The position numbers were made by a program, and so were the translations under genes. Shown piece by piece: positions 46,376-54,929 of a DNA stretch of 64,000 bases. A model generated the notes under the pieces. It saw nothing but the letters and a program-made list of their open reading frames with translations. It did not search any database and was not told the origin of the DNA. The DNA comes from Actinacidiphila cocklensis. GTDB taxonomy: Bacteria; Actinomycetota; Actinomycetes; Streptomycetales; Streptomycetaceae. Positions within the stretch are counted from its first letter, which is position 1. Every line of letters starts with the position of its first letter. Location of the stretch: assembly GCF_907177275.1 (NCBI RefSeq), contig NZ_CAJSLV010000052.1, positions 62,001 to 126,000 of the forward strand, given 5' to 3'.

Positions 46376-47365
46376 GTGCTCATCGACACCTATGGACGCG
46401 TGGCCACCGACCTGCGCGTTTCGCTCACCGACCGGTGCAACCTGCGCTGCACGTACTGCATGCCGGAGGAAGGCCTGCAGTGGCTGGCCAAGCCCGACCT
46501 GCTCACCGACGACGAGATCGTCAGGATGGTGCGGATCGCGGTCACCCGCCTCGGCGTCACCGACGTCCGCTTCACCGGCGGCGAACCGCTGCTCCGCCCC
46601 GGCCTGACCGGCATCGTCGAGCGGTGCGCCGCGCTCGACCCGCGCCCGCGGATGTCGCTGACCACCAACGGCATCGGGCTGAGCAGGACCGCGGACGCGC
46701 TGCGCGCCGCGGGCCTCGACCGGGTCAACGTCTCCCTCGACACCCTGCGCCCCGACGTCTTCCGCACCCTGACCCGCAGGGACCGGCATGCCGACGTGCT
46801 CGCCGGCCTCGCCGCCGCCTCCGCCGCCGGCCTGGACCCGCTCAAGGTCAACACCGTGCTGATGCGCGGCGTCAACGACGACGAGGCACCCGACCTGCTG
46901 CGCTGGGCGGTGGACCACGGCTACGAGCTGCGGTTCATCGAGCAGATGCCGCTGGACGCCCAACACGGCTGGCAGCGCGGCGACATGGTCACCGCCGACG
47001 AGATCCTCGCCGCCCTGCGGACCCGCTTCCACCTCACCCCTGAAGGCGACTCCATACGCGGCTCCGCGCCCGCGGAACGCTGGCTGGTGGACGGCGGCCC
47101 GGCCCGGGTCGGCGTGATCGGCTCGGTCACCCGGCCCTTCTGCCGGGCCTGCGACCGCACCCGGCTGACCGCCGACGGCCAGGTGCGCAACTGCCTGTTC
47201 GCCCGCGAGGAGTCCGACCTGCGCGGCCCGCTGCGCTCGGGTGCGTCAGACGAGGAGATCGCCGAGCTGTGGCGGGCGGCGATGCGGGGCAAGAAGGCCG
47301 GTTCCGGCCTGGACGACCCGGCCTTCCTCCAGCCGGACCGGCCGATGTCGGCCATCGGCGGCTGA
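46376..47365 (+). CDS. moaA: GTP 3',8-cyclase MoaA
   Basis: A 329-residue radical SAM enzyme that makes (8S)-3',8-cyclo-7,8-dihydroGTP, the first step of molybdopterin synthesis. The N-terminal 4Fe-4S site is CNLRCTYCMPE (CxxxCxxC). TGGEPLLRPGL is the SAM motif. The C-terminal second cluster is FCRACDRTRLTADGQVRNC. The final two Gly are present (AIGG). Start GTG 46376 is eight bases after AGGGAGG and gives the usual N-terminus LIDTYGRVATDLRVSLTDRC. Confidence 0.96.
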   Translation: MLIDTYGRVATDLRVSLTDRCNLRCTYCMPEEGLQWLAKPDLLTDDEIVRMVRIAVTRLGVTDVRFTGGEPLLRPGLTGIVERCAALDPRPRMSLTTNGIGLSRTADALRAAGLDRVNVSLDTLRPDVFRTLTRRDRHADVLAGLAAASAAGLDPLKVNTVLMRGVNDDEAPDLLRWAVDHGYELRFIEQMPLDAQHGWQRGDMVTADEILAALRTRFHLTPEGDSIRGSAPAERWLVDGGPARVGVIGSVTRPFCRACDRTRLTADGQVRNCLFAREESDLRGPLRSGASDEEIAELWRAAMRGKKAGSGLDDPAFLQPDRPMSAIGG

Positions 47366-47391
47366 CGCCGGGGAGATCCCGAGGGCAGGCC

Positions 47392-47616
47392 CTACTCGCC
47401 GGCGGCCGCCCGCCGCTCCCACTCGGCCAGCGCGACCACGTCCTTGAGGAAGCCGCGCATGCCGAGGAACTGCGTCAGGTGCTCGCGGTGCTCGTCGCAG
47501 GCCAGCCAGGTCTTGCGCCGTTCCGGCGTGTGCAGCTTCGGGTTGTTCCAGGCCAGCACCCACACCGCGGCCGTGCGGCACCCCTTGGCCGAGCAGATCG
47601 GCGTCTCGTCGTTCAC
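47392..47616 (-). CDS. small conserved cysteine-containing protein
   Basis: A 74-residue protein (start GTG 47616) with CSAKGCR near the N-terminus and WLACDEHREHLTQFLGMRGF in the middle, a pattern suggesting a small zinc-binding finger with C-x4-C and CxxH ligands. Conserved in Streptomyces as I recall; no function known. It ends 26 bases from moaA in convergent orientation. Confidence 0.75.
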   Translation of the reverse strand: MNDETPICSAKGCRTAAVWVLAWNNPKLHTPERRKTWLACDEHREHLTQFLGMRGFLKDVVALAEWERRAAAGE

Positions 47617-47794
47617 GCGCCCCAGTAAACCCCACCCGTCCTGGGCCGGACATGGCGACGCCGGGCAGCCACGGGGGGAGCCGCCCGGCGTCGGTCCGTC
47701 GCTCCGACGGGGGATGCGGAGCGCCTACGAAGTATGTCATGCACTGACGCGCTCGGGGGAGTGGGAAGTCACCTTTGATCTGAGCTTTTCTTGA

Positions 47795-47827
47795 GGTTCC
47801 GCTTCCGGGTTCGAGCCCCGCGGAACC
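47795..47827. terminator. hairpin in the gap between DUF3099 and the small Cys protein
   Basis: GGTTCCGC...GCGGAACC encloses a 17-base loop containing GGGTTCGAGCCC. It lies 25 bases after the DUF3099 stop on its strand and may terminate it. It resembles a tRNA T-arm but no tRNA is present. The rest of 47617-47851 shows nothing. Confidence 0.4.
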
Positions 47828-47851
47828 GCCGGCGCAGATCCCGGTGCCAGG

Positions 47852-48211
47852 TCAGGGAGTGTCGACGGGGTCGGCGAGCGGCTCGGCCGCACGTTCCGCT
47901 CCGGACTCCACTTTGCTCGCCTCGAGTACCGGTACGACCGGCGGCGGGATGTACGCCGCGGGCACCACGGGTGCGTTCTCCCTACCGGCATTGGCGTAGA
48001 CCACCGCGATATACGGCAGCAGCAGACCGATGACCAGAGTCGCCCAGGCCAGTGGGCGCTCGACATTCCACAGCACGACGGTGAGGATCACCGAGAGCGT
48101 GCGGATCGACATCGAGATGATGTACCGCCGCTGCCGCCCGCGTACGTCCTCGGTCAGCCCGGCACGCGCTCCGGAGATCCGGTAGACCTCAGGCCCGCCC
48201 TGCTTCCGCAT
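47852..48211 (-). CDS. DUF3099 domain membrane protein
   Basis: A 119-residue protein. Its N-terminal half is YRISGARAGLTEDVRGRQRR followed by two membrane helices (MSIRTLSVILTVVLWNVERP, LAWATLVIGLLLPYIAVVYA). Then comes an alanine/proline/glutamate-rich cytoplasmic tail. This is the DUF3099 layout, conserved in actinobacteria and of unknown role. Start ATG 48211; an upstream start at 48247 is possible. Confidence 0.85.
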   Translation of the reverse strand: MRKQGGPEVYRISGARAGLTEDVRGRQRRYIISMSIRTLSVILTVVLWNVERPLAWATLVIGLLLPYIAVVYANAGRENAPVVPAAYIPPPVVPVLEASKVESGAERAAEPLADPVDTP

Positions 48212-48446
48212 CGCATTCCACCGCCTGCTCGACAAGCCGGGCCGCACTGCTCACGGGTTGCAGCGCACCGCACCGGCTGGACACCACGGTACGCCGCGGA
48301 CGGCCCGCGCATCAGAGTGGGGGGAGGTGCGCGTCTTGCGCCGTACGGACCACGGTTGCCCCCGACATGCGGCGTAGAAGGACCGGGCGGAGACTGGCGG
48401 GACGAGCACCGGGCGCCGGGCGTCCGGTGACGAGGAGGTGAGCGGC

Positions 48447-48728
48447 ATGGGTTGGCTCTGGGCGATCATCGTCGGACTGGTACTCGGCCTGCTCGCCAAG
48501 GCGATCCTGCCCGGCAGGCAGAGCCTGCCGCTGTGGCTCACCGTGATCTGCGGCATGGTCGGCAGCCTGCTCGGCAACGCCGTCTCGACCTGGATCGGCG
48601 TCAACGACACCAAGGGCATCGACTGGACCCGCCATGTGCTCCAGCTCGTCGGCGCGGTCGTGATCGTGGCCATCGGCGACGCCCTGTGGTCCGCCCGCAA
48701 GCGCCGGCGCAGCACCACCGCCGTATGA
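48447..48728 (+). CDS. GlsB/YeaQ/YmgE family stress response membrane protein
   Basis: A 93-residue membrane protein with three helices (MGWLWAIIVGLVLGLLAKAI, LTVICGMVGSLLGNAVSTWI, LQLVGAVVIVAIGDALW) and a basic end (SARKRRRSTTAV). The GLLAKAILPG loop is typical of the transglycosylase-associated/GlsB family. Start ATG 48447 with GAGGAGG eight bases upstream. Divergent from DUF3099 across 235 bases. Confidence 0.88.
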   Translation: MGWLWAIIVGLVLGLLAKAILPGRQSLPLWLTVICGMVGSLLGNAVSTWIGVNDTKGIDWTRHVLQLVGAVVIVAIGDALWSARKRRRSTTAV

Positions 48729-48737
48729 GCGGGACCG

Positions 48738-49298
48738 TCAGTCCTGCCGCACCCGCAGCCACTCCGGCGGCACCGGGCCGGTCAGCCACACCCCGTTCGC
48801 ACTGACCCGGAAGACCTGGCCCGCGGCGGCGAGCCCCGCCGCGTCCACCGCGAGCACCACCGGACGGCCGTGCCGCGCTCCCACGCGCACGGCCGTCTCG
48901 CGGTCCGCCGACAGGTGCACGTCCTGCCGCGCCATCGGCAGCAGCCCGTCGCGCAGGATCAGTGGCAGGGTGGCCGACGCGGTGCCGTGGAAGAGGACGT
49001 CCGGCGGCACCGCGGGCGCCAGGCCCAGGTCCACCTGCACCGTGTGGCCCTGGCTCGCCCTGATCCGCCGGCCGCCCTCCGAATAGGCGAAGCGCCGCTT
49101 GTTGTTGGTGGCGACGACGTGGTCCAGCTCCGCCCGGGTCAGGGGCCTGCCGCGGGCGGCACACGCGGCGAGCAGCACGTCCACGTCCACCCAGCCGCCC
49201 TCGTCGAGGGTGAGGCCGACCGCCTCCGGCTGGTGCCGCAGCACCAGCGAGAGGAACTTCGACGCCTTGACCGTCCGCTTCTCGTCCAGCATTCCCAC
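48738..49298 (-). CDS. kptA: RNA 2'-phosphotransferase (Tpt1/KptA family)
   Basis: A 186-residue enzyme that moves an RNA 2'-phosphate to NAD+ to give ADP-ribose 1'',2''-cyclic phosphate. Landmarks are SKFLSLVLRHQPEAVGLTLD (Arg and His of the active site), FHGTASATLPLILRDGLLPM (HGT) and HVHLS-like DVHLSADRETA. Bacterial substrates are unclear; ADP-ribosylation of RNA ends has been described for the family. Start GTG 49298 or ATG 49292. Confidence 0.93.
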   Translation of the reverse strand: MGMLDEKRTVKASKFLSLVLRHQPEAVGLTLDEGGWVDVDVLLAACAARGRPLTRAELDHVVATNNKRRFAYSEGGRRIRASQGHTVQVDLGLAPAVPPDVLFHGTASATLPLILRDGLLPMARQDVHLSADRETAVRVGARHGRPVVLAVDAAGLAAAGQVFRVSANGVWLTGPVPPEWLRVRQD

Positions 49299-49320
49299 GC
49301 CCCCTTCCCGGCCGGACGGC

Positions 49321-50706
49321 TCAGACGCCCTGGCTGACCGAACTCATGTTGAAGTCCGGCACCCGCAGCGCCGGCGCCGCGGCCCTGGTGAAGTAGTCGC
49401 TCCACTCGCGCGGCAGCGTCCGCTCGCTGCGACCCGCCTCGACCGCCCGGCCCAGCAGGTCGACCGGTGACTCGTTGAAGCGGAAGTTGTTCACCACCCC
49501 GGTCACCTCACCGCCCTCGACCAGGTAGACGCCGTCCCTGGTCAGACCGGTCAGCAGCAGCGTCGCCGGGTCGACCTCGCGGATGTACCACAGGCAGGTC
49601 AGCAGCAGGCCCCGCTCGGTGCCGGCCACCATCTCGGCCAGCGACTGCTTGCCGCCGCCCTCCAGGATCAGGTTGTCGGCCGCCGGCGCCATCGGCAGCC
49701 CGGTCAGCGCCGCGCTGTGCCGGGTGGTCGGCAGGTGGCGCAGGGTGCCGTCCCGCAGCCAGTCCACCGGGCCGACCGGCAGCCCGTTGTCGAAGACCGA
49801 GGCCTCGTCGCCCGACGCGTGCGCCACCACGAAGGGCGCCGCCTCAAGGCCCGGCTCGCCCGGGTCGCTGCGCAGCGTCAGCGGCAGCGCCGAGAGCTGC
49901 TCGCCCACCCGGGTGCCGCCGCCCGCCTTGCTGAAGACCGTACGGCCCTCGGCCGCGTCCCGGGCGCCCGACGACCACAGCTGGTAGATCATCAGGTCGG
50001 CGACCGCCGACGGCGGCAGCAGCGTCTCGTACCGCCCGGCCGGCAGGTCGATCTTCCGCTCGGCCCAGGCCAGCCGCTGCGCCAGCTCGGCGTCCAGCGC
50101 CAGCGGGTCCACGTCGGTGAAGTCCCTGGTGGCCGCGCCCGCCCAGGCCGAACGCGTACGGTCCGGCGACTTCGCGTTCACCTCAAGGGTGCCGGTCGGC
50201 TGGTCGTGCCGCAGCCGCAGCCCCGCCGACGTCCCCAGATACGTCGAGGTCACCGAGTGGAAGGCGAAGCCGTACAGCTGCCGCCCGCCGGCCCGCGCGG
50301 TGGCGAAGGCCTCGCCGAGCGCGGGCGCGAAGGCCGCGAAGACGTCGGAGGCGGTCTCGGCCGGGGCGTCGGTGAAGTCCGCGGACTGCGGGACCCCGGC
50401 CACCAGCGGCTGCGCGTCCTCGGCGGGGCCGGCCTCGCGGGCCGCCGCCTCGGCGGCCCGCACCAGCGGCTCCAGCTCGTCCGCGGTCACCGCGGACCGC
50501 GACACCACCCCGGACGCGGCGCCCTGCCCGCCGTCCACGGTCGCGATCACCGTGAGCGTCCGCCCGCGGGTGACGCCGTTGGTGGTCAGCGCGTTGCCGG
50601 CCCAGCGCAGGTTGGCGCTGGACTCCTCGTCGGCGATGACCACGCAGCCGTCCGCCGTGGACAGTTCGAGGGCCCGCTCGACAATCTCGTGCGGCTTGGT
50701 CGTCAT
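49321..50706 (-). CDS. TldE/PmbA-type subunit of the TldD/E metalloprotease
   Basis: A 461-residue peptidase U62 family protein without the zinc motif. It is the TldE-like, metal-free partner, with MTTKPHEIVERALELSTADG at the start and LLLTGLTRDGVYLVEGGEVT (the family's C-terminal core). Start ATG 50706 shares ATGA with the TldD stop. In other bacteria TldD/E removes leader peptides of modified peptides and degrades unfolded peptides. Confidence 0.9.
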   Translation of the reverse strand: MTTKPHEIVERALELSTADGCVVIADEESSANLRWAGNALTTNGVTRGRTLTVIATVDGGQGAASGVVSRSAVTADELEPLVRAAEAAAREAGPAEDAQPLVAGVPQSADFTDAPAETASDVFAAFAPALGEAFATARAGGRQLYGFAFHSVTSTYLGTSAGLRLRHDQPTGTLEVNAKSPDRTRSAWAGAATRDFTDVDPLALDAELAQRLAWAERKIDLPAGRYETLLPPSAVADLMIYQLWSSGARDAAEGRTVFSKAGGGTRVGEQLSALPLTLRSDPGEPGLEAAPFVVAHASGDEASVFDNGLPVGPVDWLRDGTLRHLPTTRHSAALTGLPMAPAADNLILEGGGKQSLAEMVAGTERGLLLTCLWYIREVDPATLLLTGLTRDGVYLVEGGEVTGVVNNFRFNESPVDLLGRAVEAGRSERTLPREWSDYFTRAAAPALRVPDFNMSSVSQGV

Positions 50707-52226
50707 CGCCCCGCCTCCTGGGTGGTGTTCAGAATGTTGACGCCCCGGAAGAGCGCGGAAGGGCAGCCGTGGGAGACCGCGGCGACCTGCCCCGGCTGGG
50801 CCTTTCCGCAGTTGAAGGCCCCTCCGAGCACATAGGTCTCGGGTCCGCCGACCTGCTCCATGGACCCCCAGAAGTCGGTGGTCGTGGCCTGGTAGGCGAA
50901 GTCCTTGACCTGGCCTGCGAGGCGGCCGTTCTCGATCAGGAAGGCCCGCTGACCGGTGAACTGGAAGTTGTAGCGCTGCATGTCGATCGACCAGGACCGG
51001 TCGCCGACCACGTACAGGCCGCGCTCGACCCCGCCGATCAGCTCCTCGGTGGACGGTCCGCCGGGTGCGGGCTGGAGCGAGACGTTCGCCATCCGCTGGA
51101 CCGGGACGTGGCCGGGGGAGTCGGCGTAGGCGCAGCCGTTGGAGCGGTCGAAGCCGGTGAGCCTGGCGATCCGCCGGTCCAGCTGGTAGCCGACCAGCGT
51201 GCCGTCCCTGACCAGGTCCCAGGACTGGCCGGCCACGCCCTCGTCGTCGAAGCCGACGGTGGCCAGGCCGTGCTCCGCGGTGCGGTCGCCGGTGACGTGC
51301 ATCAGCGGGGAGCCGTACTTCAGGCTGCCGAGCTGGTCGAAGGTCGCGAAGGAGGTGCCCGCGTAGGCCGCCTCGTAGCCCAGCGCCCGGTCCAGTTCGG
51401 TGGCGTGGCCGATGGACTCGTGGATGGTCAGCCACAGGTTGGACGGGTCGACCACCAGGTCGTACGCGCCCGCCTCGACCGAGGGCGCGCGCATCTTCTC
51501 GGCCAGCAGGCCGGGGATCGCGGCGAGTTCGCCGTCCCAGTCCCACACGTCGCCGGTCAGGTACTCCCAGCCCCGGCCGACCGGCGGGGCCAGGGTGCGC
51601 ATCGAGTCGAAGCCGCCGGTGTCGGGGTCGACGCTCACCGCGGTCAGCTGCGGATGCACCCGCACCCGCTGCTGGGTGGTCGTGGTGCCCGCGGTGTCGG
51701 CGTAGAACTTGTTCTCGTGCACCGCGATCAGCGAGGCGTCGGCGTGCGAGACGCCGTCGGCGGCCAGCAGCCGGCTGCTCCACTCCGCGAGCAGCCCGGT
51801 CTTGTCCGCGTCGGGCACCTCGAACGGGTCGATCCCGTACGACGAGACCCAGGTGCGGTCGGCGTGCACCGGCTCGCCGGCCAGCTCCACCCGCTCGTCC
51901 GACCCGGCTGCCGCGATCACCTGGGCGCTGAGCTTGGCCATGGCGACGGCCTGCGAGGCGACCTTCGCCGCCGCGTCCATCGTCAGGTCGACGCCGGAGG
52001 CGAAGCCCCAGGCGCCGCCGTGTACCACCCGGACCGCGTAGCCCAGGTCCGTGCTGTCCGAACTCCCCGCGGGGCGCGCGTCCCGCAGCCGCCAGGCCGC
52101 GCTGCGCACGCGCTCCAGCCGGAAGTCCGCGTGGTCGGCGCCGAGCGCACGGGCTCTGGCCAGCGCCGCGTCGGCGAGCGCCCGCAACGGCAGCGCGAGG
52201 AATGACTGATCGACCTCATGAGGCAC
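50703..52226 (-). CDS. TldD-type metalloprotease subunit
   Basis: A 507-residue peptidase U62 protein with the zinc site HESIGHATELDRAL (HExxxH), and the C-terminal glycine-rich VLGGAFNCGKAQPGQVAAVS that carries the cysteine-containing end of the family. Start GTG 52226 follows AAGGGAAG by seven bases. Upstream half of the TldD-TldE pair; divergent from the globin gene. No RiPP precursor is seen nearby. Confidence 0.93.
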   Translation of the reverse strand: MPHEVDQSFLALPLRALADAALARARALGADHADFRLERVRSAAWRLRDARPAGSSDSTDLGYAVRVVHGGAWGFASGVDLTMDAAAKVASQAVAMAKLSAQVIAAAGSDERVELAGEPVHADRTWVSSYGIDPFEVPDADKTGLLAEWSSRLLAADGVSHADASLIAVHENKFYADTAGTTTTQQRVRVHPQLTAVSVDPDTGGFDSMRTLAPPVGRGWEYLTGDVWDWDGELAAIPGLLAEKMRAPSVEAGAYDLVVDPSNLWLTIHESIGHATELDRALGYEAAYAGTSFATFDQLGSLKYGSPLMHVTGDRTAEHGLATVGFDDEGVAGQSWDLVRDGTLVGYQLDRRIARLTGFDRSNGCAYADSPGHVPVQRMANVSLQPAPGGPSTEELIGGVERGLYVVGDRSWSIDMQRYNFQFTGQRAFLIENGRLAGQVKDFAYQATTTDFWGSMEQVGGPETYVLGGAFNCGKAQPGQVAAVSHGCPSALFRGVNILNTTQEAGR

Positions 52227-52407
52227 GGCGAACTTCCCTTCGCATCAGCGTGTCCGCAGTGAATCATGGCCTGCCCGCGGCCGGATCCGCCACAGCATTC
52301 GTTCGGCGCCCATAGGTTTCACGGGGGTCCAAAACCCACATGAGACACCGTCTTTCGACCGCCGTGTTCGTATTCCGGAGCGTCAAATACGGTGCCGCCT
52401 CGCGAAC

Positions 52408-52437
52408 TTGTTCGGTCCGTGCGGCTCTGGCTAGAGT
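52408..52437 (+). promoter_or_regulatory. promoter of the globin gene
   Basis: TTGTTC (52408-52413), an 18-base spacer and TAGAGT (52432-52437) form a promoter eight bases before ATG 52446, so the transcript is leaderless or nearly so. CGTAT...ATACG flanks 52370-52390 but with a long loop, so operator status is doubtful. Confidence 0.5.
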
Positions 52438-52445
52438 CGGCCGCC

Positions 52446-52859
52446 ATGACCGCAGACCTCTCACTCATCCGGAGCAGCTTCGCGGCTGTTCAGCCCCACG
52501 GCACCCAGGTGACCGAGTACTTCTACGACCACCTTTTCGCCAACAACCCGCAGGTGCGACCCCTGTTCGCCGCGCACCTGGACGAGCAGCGCGACCGCCT
52601 GTGGGCCGCGCTCGGCGCCCTGGTCGCCAACCTCGAGAACACCGAGACGCTCATAGGCATGCTGCAGAACCTCGGGCGGCGCCACGTCGGATACGGCGCC
52701 GTGGCCGAGCACTACCCCGCCGTGGGCGCCAGCCTGATCGCCACCCTGCAGCACTTCGCGGGCGACGCGTGGACCCCTGCCGTCGAGGAGTCCTGGACCG
52801 CGGTCTACGGCGTGATCAGCAGCACCATGGTCGAGGCCGGCGAGTCGGTCTCCAGTTGA
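52446..52859 (+). CDS. single-domain haemoglobin (Vgb/flavohaemoglobin-type globin)
   Basis: A 137-residue globin of the FHb/SDgb class. The A-B-C helices hold FYDHLFANNPQVRPLF (with the usual Tyr-Phe around B10). The proximal His is in NLGRRHVGYGAVAEHYPAVG and the H helix is WTAVYGVISSTMV. It should bind O2 or NO in the cytoplasm. The next gene is a globin fused to a reductase, so this one could be its reduced partner. Confidence 0.93.
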   Translation: MTADLSLIRSSFAAVQPHGTQVTEYFYDHLFANNPQVRPLFAAHLDEQRDRLWAALGALVANLENTETLIGMLQNLGRRHVGYGAVAEHYPAVGASLIATLQHFAGDAWTPAVEESWTAVYGVISSTMVEAGESVSS

Positions 52860-52949
52860 CGCAGCCGTCGGCGGCTTGCAGAACCGGGCCGCCGACCGGC
52901 ACCTGATTTCCCGGAGGTCACGTCAGATGTCAGCCACCGGAGGGTGGTC

Positions 52950-54059
52950 GTGAGCGATTCCCAGCCCCTGCGGGATTCCTTCGCCCTGGTCGGCAAGTCC
53001 GGGGACGAGGTTCCGCGGTACTTCTATTCCTACCTGTTCCTCATCGCGCCGGAAGTCCGCCCGATGTTCCCGGTGGCCATGGGAGTGCAGCGCGACCGGC
53101 TCGTCGCCGCCCTGGGCACGATCGTCGCGGACGCCGACGACCCCGAGCGGCTCGTGCCGTTCCTGCAGCAACTGGGCCGCGACCACCGCAAGTTCCAGGT
53201 CGTGGCGCAGCACTACGAGGCGGTGGGGCAGGCGCTGCTGGCCACCCTGGCCTACTTCCTGGGTGAGGCGTGGACCCCGGAGCTGCAGCGCGGCTGGACC
53301 GACGCGTACACCCTGGTGGCGCGCACCATGGTGCAGGCCGCCGAGGCCGACAGCTCGGTGAATCCGCCGTGGTGGAACGCCGAGGTGGTACACCACGAGC
53401 AGCGCGGCTTCGACCTCGCGGTCCTCACGCTGCGGCTGGAGCAGCCGATGGCGTACGCCGCCGGGCAGTCGGTGATGGTGGAGGCCCCGATGCTGCTGCC
53501 GAGCACCTGGCGGTCCTTCACCCCGGCCAACGCGGCGCGTTCCGACGGGATGCTCGAACTGCACGTCCGGGCGATCGACGGCGGGCTGCTCAGCCCGGCC
53601 CTGGTCTACCGGCTGCGGCAGGGCGACGTCCTGCGGCTGGGAGCCCCGGTCGGCACCCGGCTGGGCCTGCGGGCGTCCGGCGGCCGGGAGCTGGTGATGA
53701 TCGCCGGGGGCACGGGACTGGCACCGCTGCGCGCCCTGATCGAGGAGATCGCCTGGCACGGCCCGCAGCGCCGCGTCGACCTCTTCTTCGGCTCGCGTGA
53801 CGCCCAGGGCCTCTACGACATGCCGGCCCTGCAGCAGATGGCGCAGGCCCATCCGTGGCTGCGCGTCACGCCGCTGTCCGGCGCGAACGCCGGCACCTTC
53901 GACAACCGCAGCCTCGCCGTCCCCGTCCTGCAGGCGGCGAACTGGCGTGGACGCGCCTTCTACGTCTGCGGCTCGCCGGGCATGGTCTCCGCGACAGTGC
54001 GCGATCTGGCCAACGCAGGCATCCCCCACGAACTGCTGCACTTCGAAGACGTTCGGTGA
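52950..54059 (+). CDS. flavohaemoprotein-like globin-FAD/NAD reductase
   Basis: A 369-residue protein. The globin domain covers 1-135 (proximal His in LGRDHRKFQVVAQHYEAVG). A ferredoxin-reductase FAD domain follows (AYAAGQSVMVEAPMLLPSTW then RSFTPAN in place of canonical RxYS). The NAD(P) domain has MIAGGTGLAPLRALIEEI and FYVCGSPGMV. It is slightly shorter than E. coli Hmp. Role: NO dioxygenation or O2 sensing. Start GTG 52950 is six bases after GGAGG. Confidence 0.92.
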   Translation: MSDSQPLRDSFALVGKSGDEVPRYFYSYLFLIAPEVRPMFPVAMGVQRDRLVAALGTIVADADDPERLVPFLQQLGRDHRKFQVVAQHYEAVGQALLATLAYFLGEAWTPELQRGWTDAYTLVARTMVQAAEADSSVNPPWWNAEVVHHEQRGFDLAVLTLRLEQPMAYAAGQSVMVEAPMLLPSTWRSFTPANAARSDGMLELHVRAIDGGLLSPALVYRLRQGDVLRLGAPVGTRLGLRASGGRELVMIAGGTGLAPLRALIEEIAWHGPQRRVDLFFGSRDAQGLYDMPALQQMAQAHPWLRVTPLSGANAGTFDNRSLAVPVLQAANWRGRAFYVCGSPGMVSATVRDLANAGIPHELLHFEDVR

Positions 54060-54069
54060 TCGGAGACAC

Positions 54070-54624
54070 ATGGACGAGACCGGAGCACACCATCCGGCGG
54101 ACCCCGGGATTACGCCGGAGACCCTGCGCTCGATGACCTTCCCGCGCGCCCCGCTGACCCGCCGCGGCTACAGCGAGGAGCCGGTGCACAACGCCCTTCG
54201 CCGCTGTGCGGCGGCGCTGACCGCGCTGGCGGAGGAGAACGACCGGCTGCGGGCGGACATGCAGCGCCACCGGGACTGGATCAGGGCGAACAACATCGGC
54301 GACTCGGGAACCGTTCCCACCGGGGTGCCGACGGTGGACGCGGTCCTCCAGCAGGCGCGCGCCCAGCAGTCGGCGGAGCAGACCGTGTTCGCGGCCCGCG
54401 AGCAGGCCCGCACCATGCTGCGGGCGGCCAGGGCGCAGGCCGAGGCGCTCCTGCAGCAGATGCAGGAGCGGGACGGCCAGGCCACCGACGAGGAGGAGGC
54501 CGAACGGCTCATCTCCTACCTGCGCCAGATCGCCCAGTCGCTGACCGTCACCGCGGACCAGTACGCCACGAAGCACACCGGCCCCGCCACGCCGACCCCG
54601 GTCGGCAGCCGGCAGGGCACCTGA
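54070..54624 (+). CDS. DivIVA-like coiled-coil protein linked to the flavohaemoprotein
   Basis: A 184-residue protein. It begins PETLRSMTFPRAPLTRRGYS, the conserved lead-in of DivIVA/GpsB-like proteins, then VHNALRRCAAALTALAEEND, a coiled-coil start. A second coiled-coil (LQQARAQQSAEQTVFAAREQ and on to MQERDGQATDEEEAER) follows. Start ATG 54070 is ten bases after the flavohaemoprotein stop with CGGAGA. A scaffold of unknown target. That it sits in a globin operon is unexpected and may indicate polar or membrane placement of NO detoxification. Confidence 0.85.
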   Translation: MDETGAHHPADPGITPETLRSMTFPRAPLTRRGYSEEPVHNALRRCAAALTALAEENDRLRADMQRHRDWIRANNIGDSGTVPTGVPTVDAVLQQARAQQSAEQTVFAAREQARTMLRAARAQAEALLQQMQERDGQATDEEEAERLISYLRQIAQSLTVTADQYATKHTGPATPTPVGSRQGT

Positions 54625-54651
54625 CCGACACGGCTGGGCACGGGGCCTGTC

Positions 54652-54821
54652 CTCAGGGCCGTCCCGCAATCCCCGGCGGGCGCGCGACGACAGCTACGGC
54701 ACCTCGCTGCGTTGTCGGGCTCGCCCGAATACGACCCGGTATGAGGGCGACCCTTCGCCTTGCGATGCACCGCATCTGACGCCGCCCGCTGGTCCACCGC
54801 GGATCACGGGACAGCCCTGAG
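54652..54821. mobile_element. MITE-like element (170 bp)
   Basis: A 29-base imperfect terminal inverted repeat (left 54652-54680, right 54793-54821; CTCAGGGC[C/T]GTCCCG...ATCC) brackets an internal GC-rich stretch with no credible gene. I recognise the internal part from other Streptomyces genomes only from memory. No direct flanking duplication was clear. Confidence 0.65.
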
Positions 54822-54849
54822 CCGGCAACAGCCCTTTGTGCGGAAGCCC

Positions 54850-54878
54850 TTGGCTTGGTCCAGACCAATCTCTATGCT
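54850..54878 (+). promoter_or_regulatory. LPMO promoter with DasR-type site (dre) in the spacer
   Basis: TTGGCT (54850-54855), a 17-base spacer and TATGCT (54873-54878) form the promoter. TTGGTCCAGACCAA (54855-54868) between the hexamers is a near-perfect match to the DasR-responsive element TGGTCTAGACCA, the Streptomyces GlcNAc/chitin control site. Confidence 0.8.
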
Positions 54879-54929
54879 CGGGGTGCCGCCCTCTCTTGTC
54901 CGCACCACGCTCGACAAGGAGCCCCCCAC

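Noticed and set aside
47795..47827. tRNA-like T-arm (GGGTTCGAGCCC)
   Set aside because: No D-arm, anticodon arm or acceptor stem can be folded around it; best read as a plain hairpin.
52370..52390. Possible NsrR (NO-responsive) site ahead of the globin gene
   Set aside because: Only CGTAT/ATACG arms with a 13-base loop; I cannot match an NsrR consensus.
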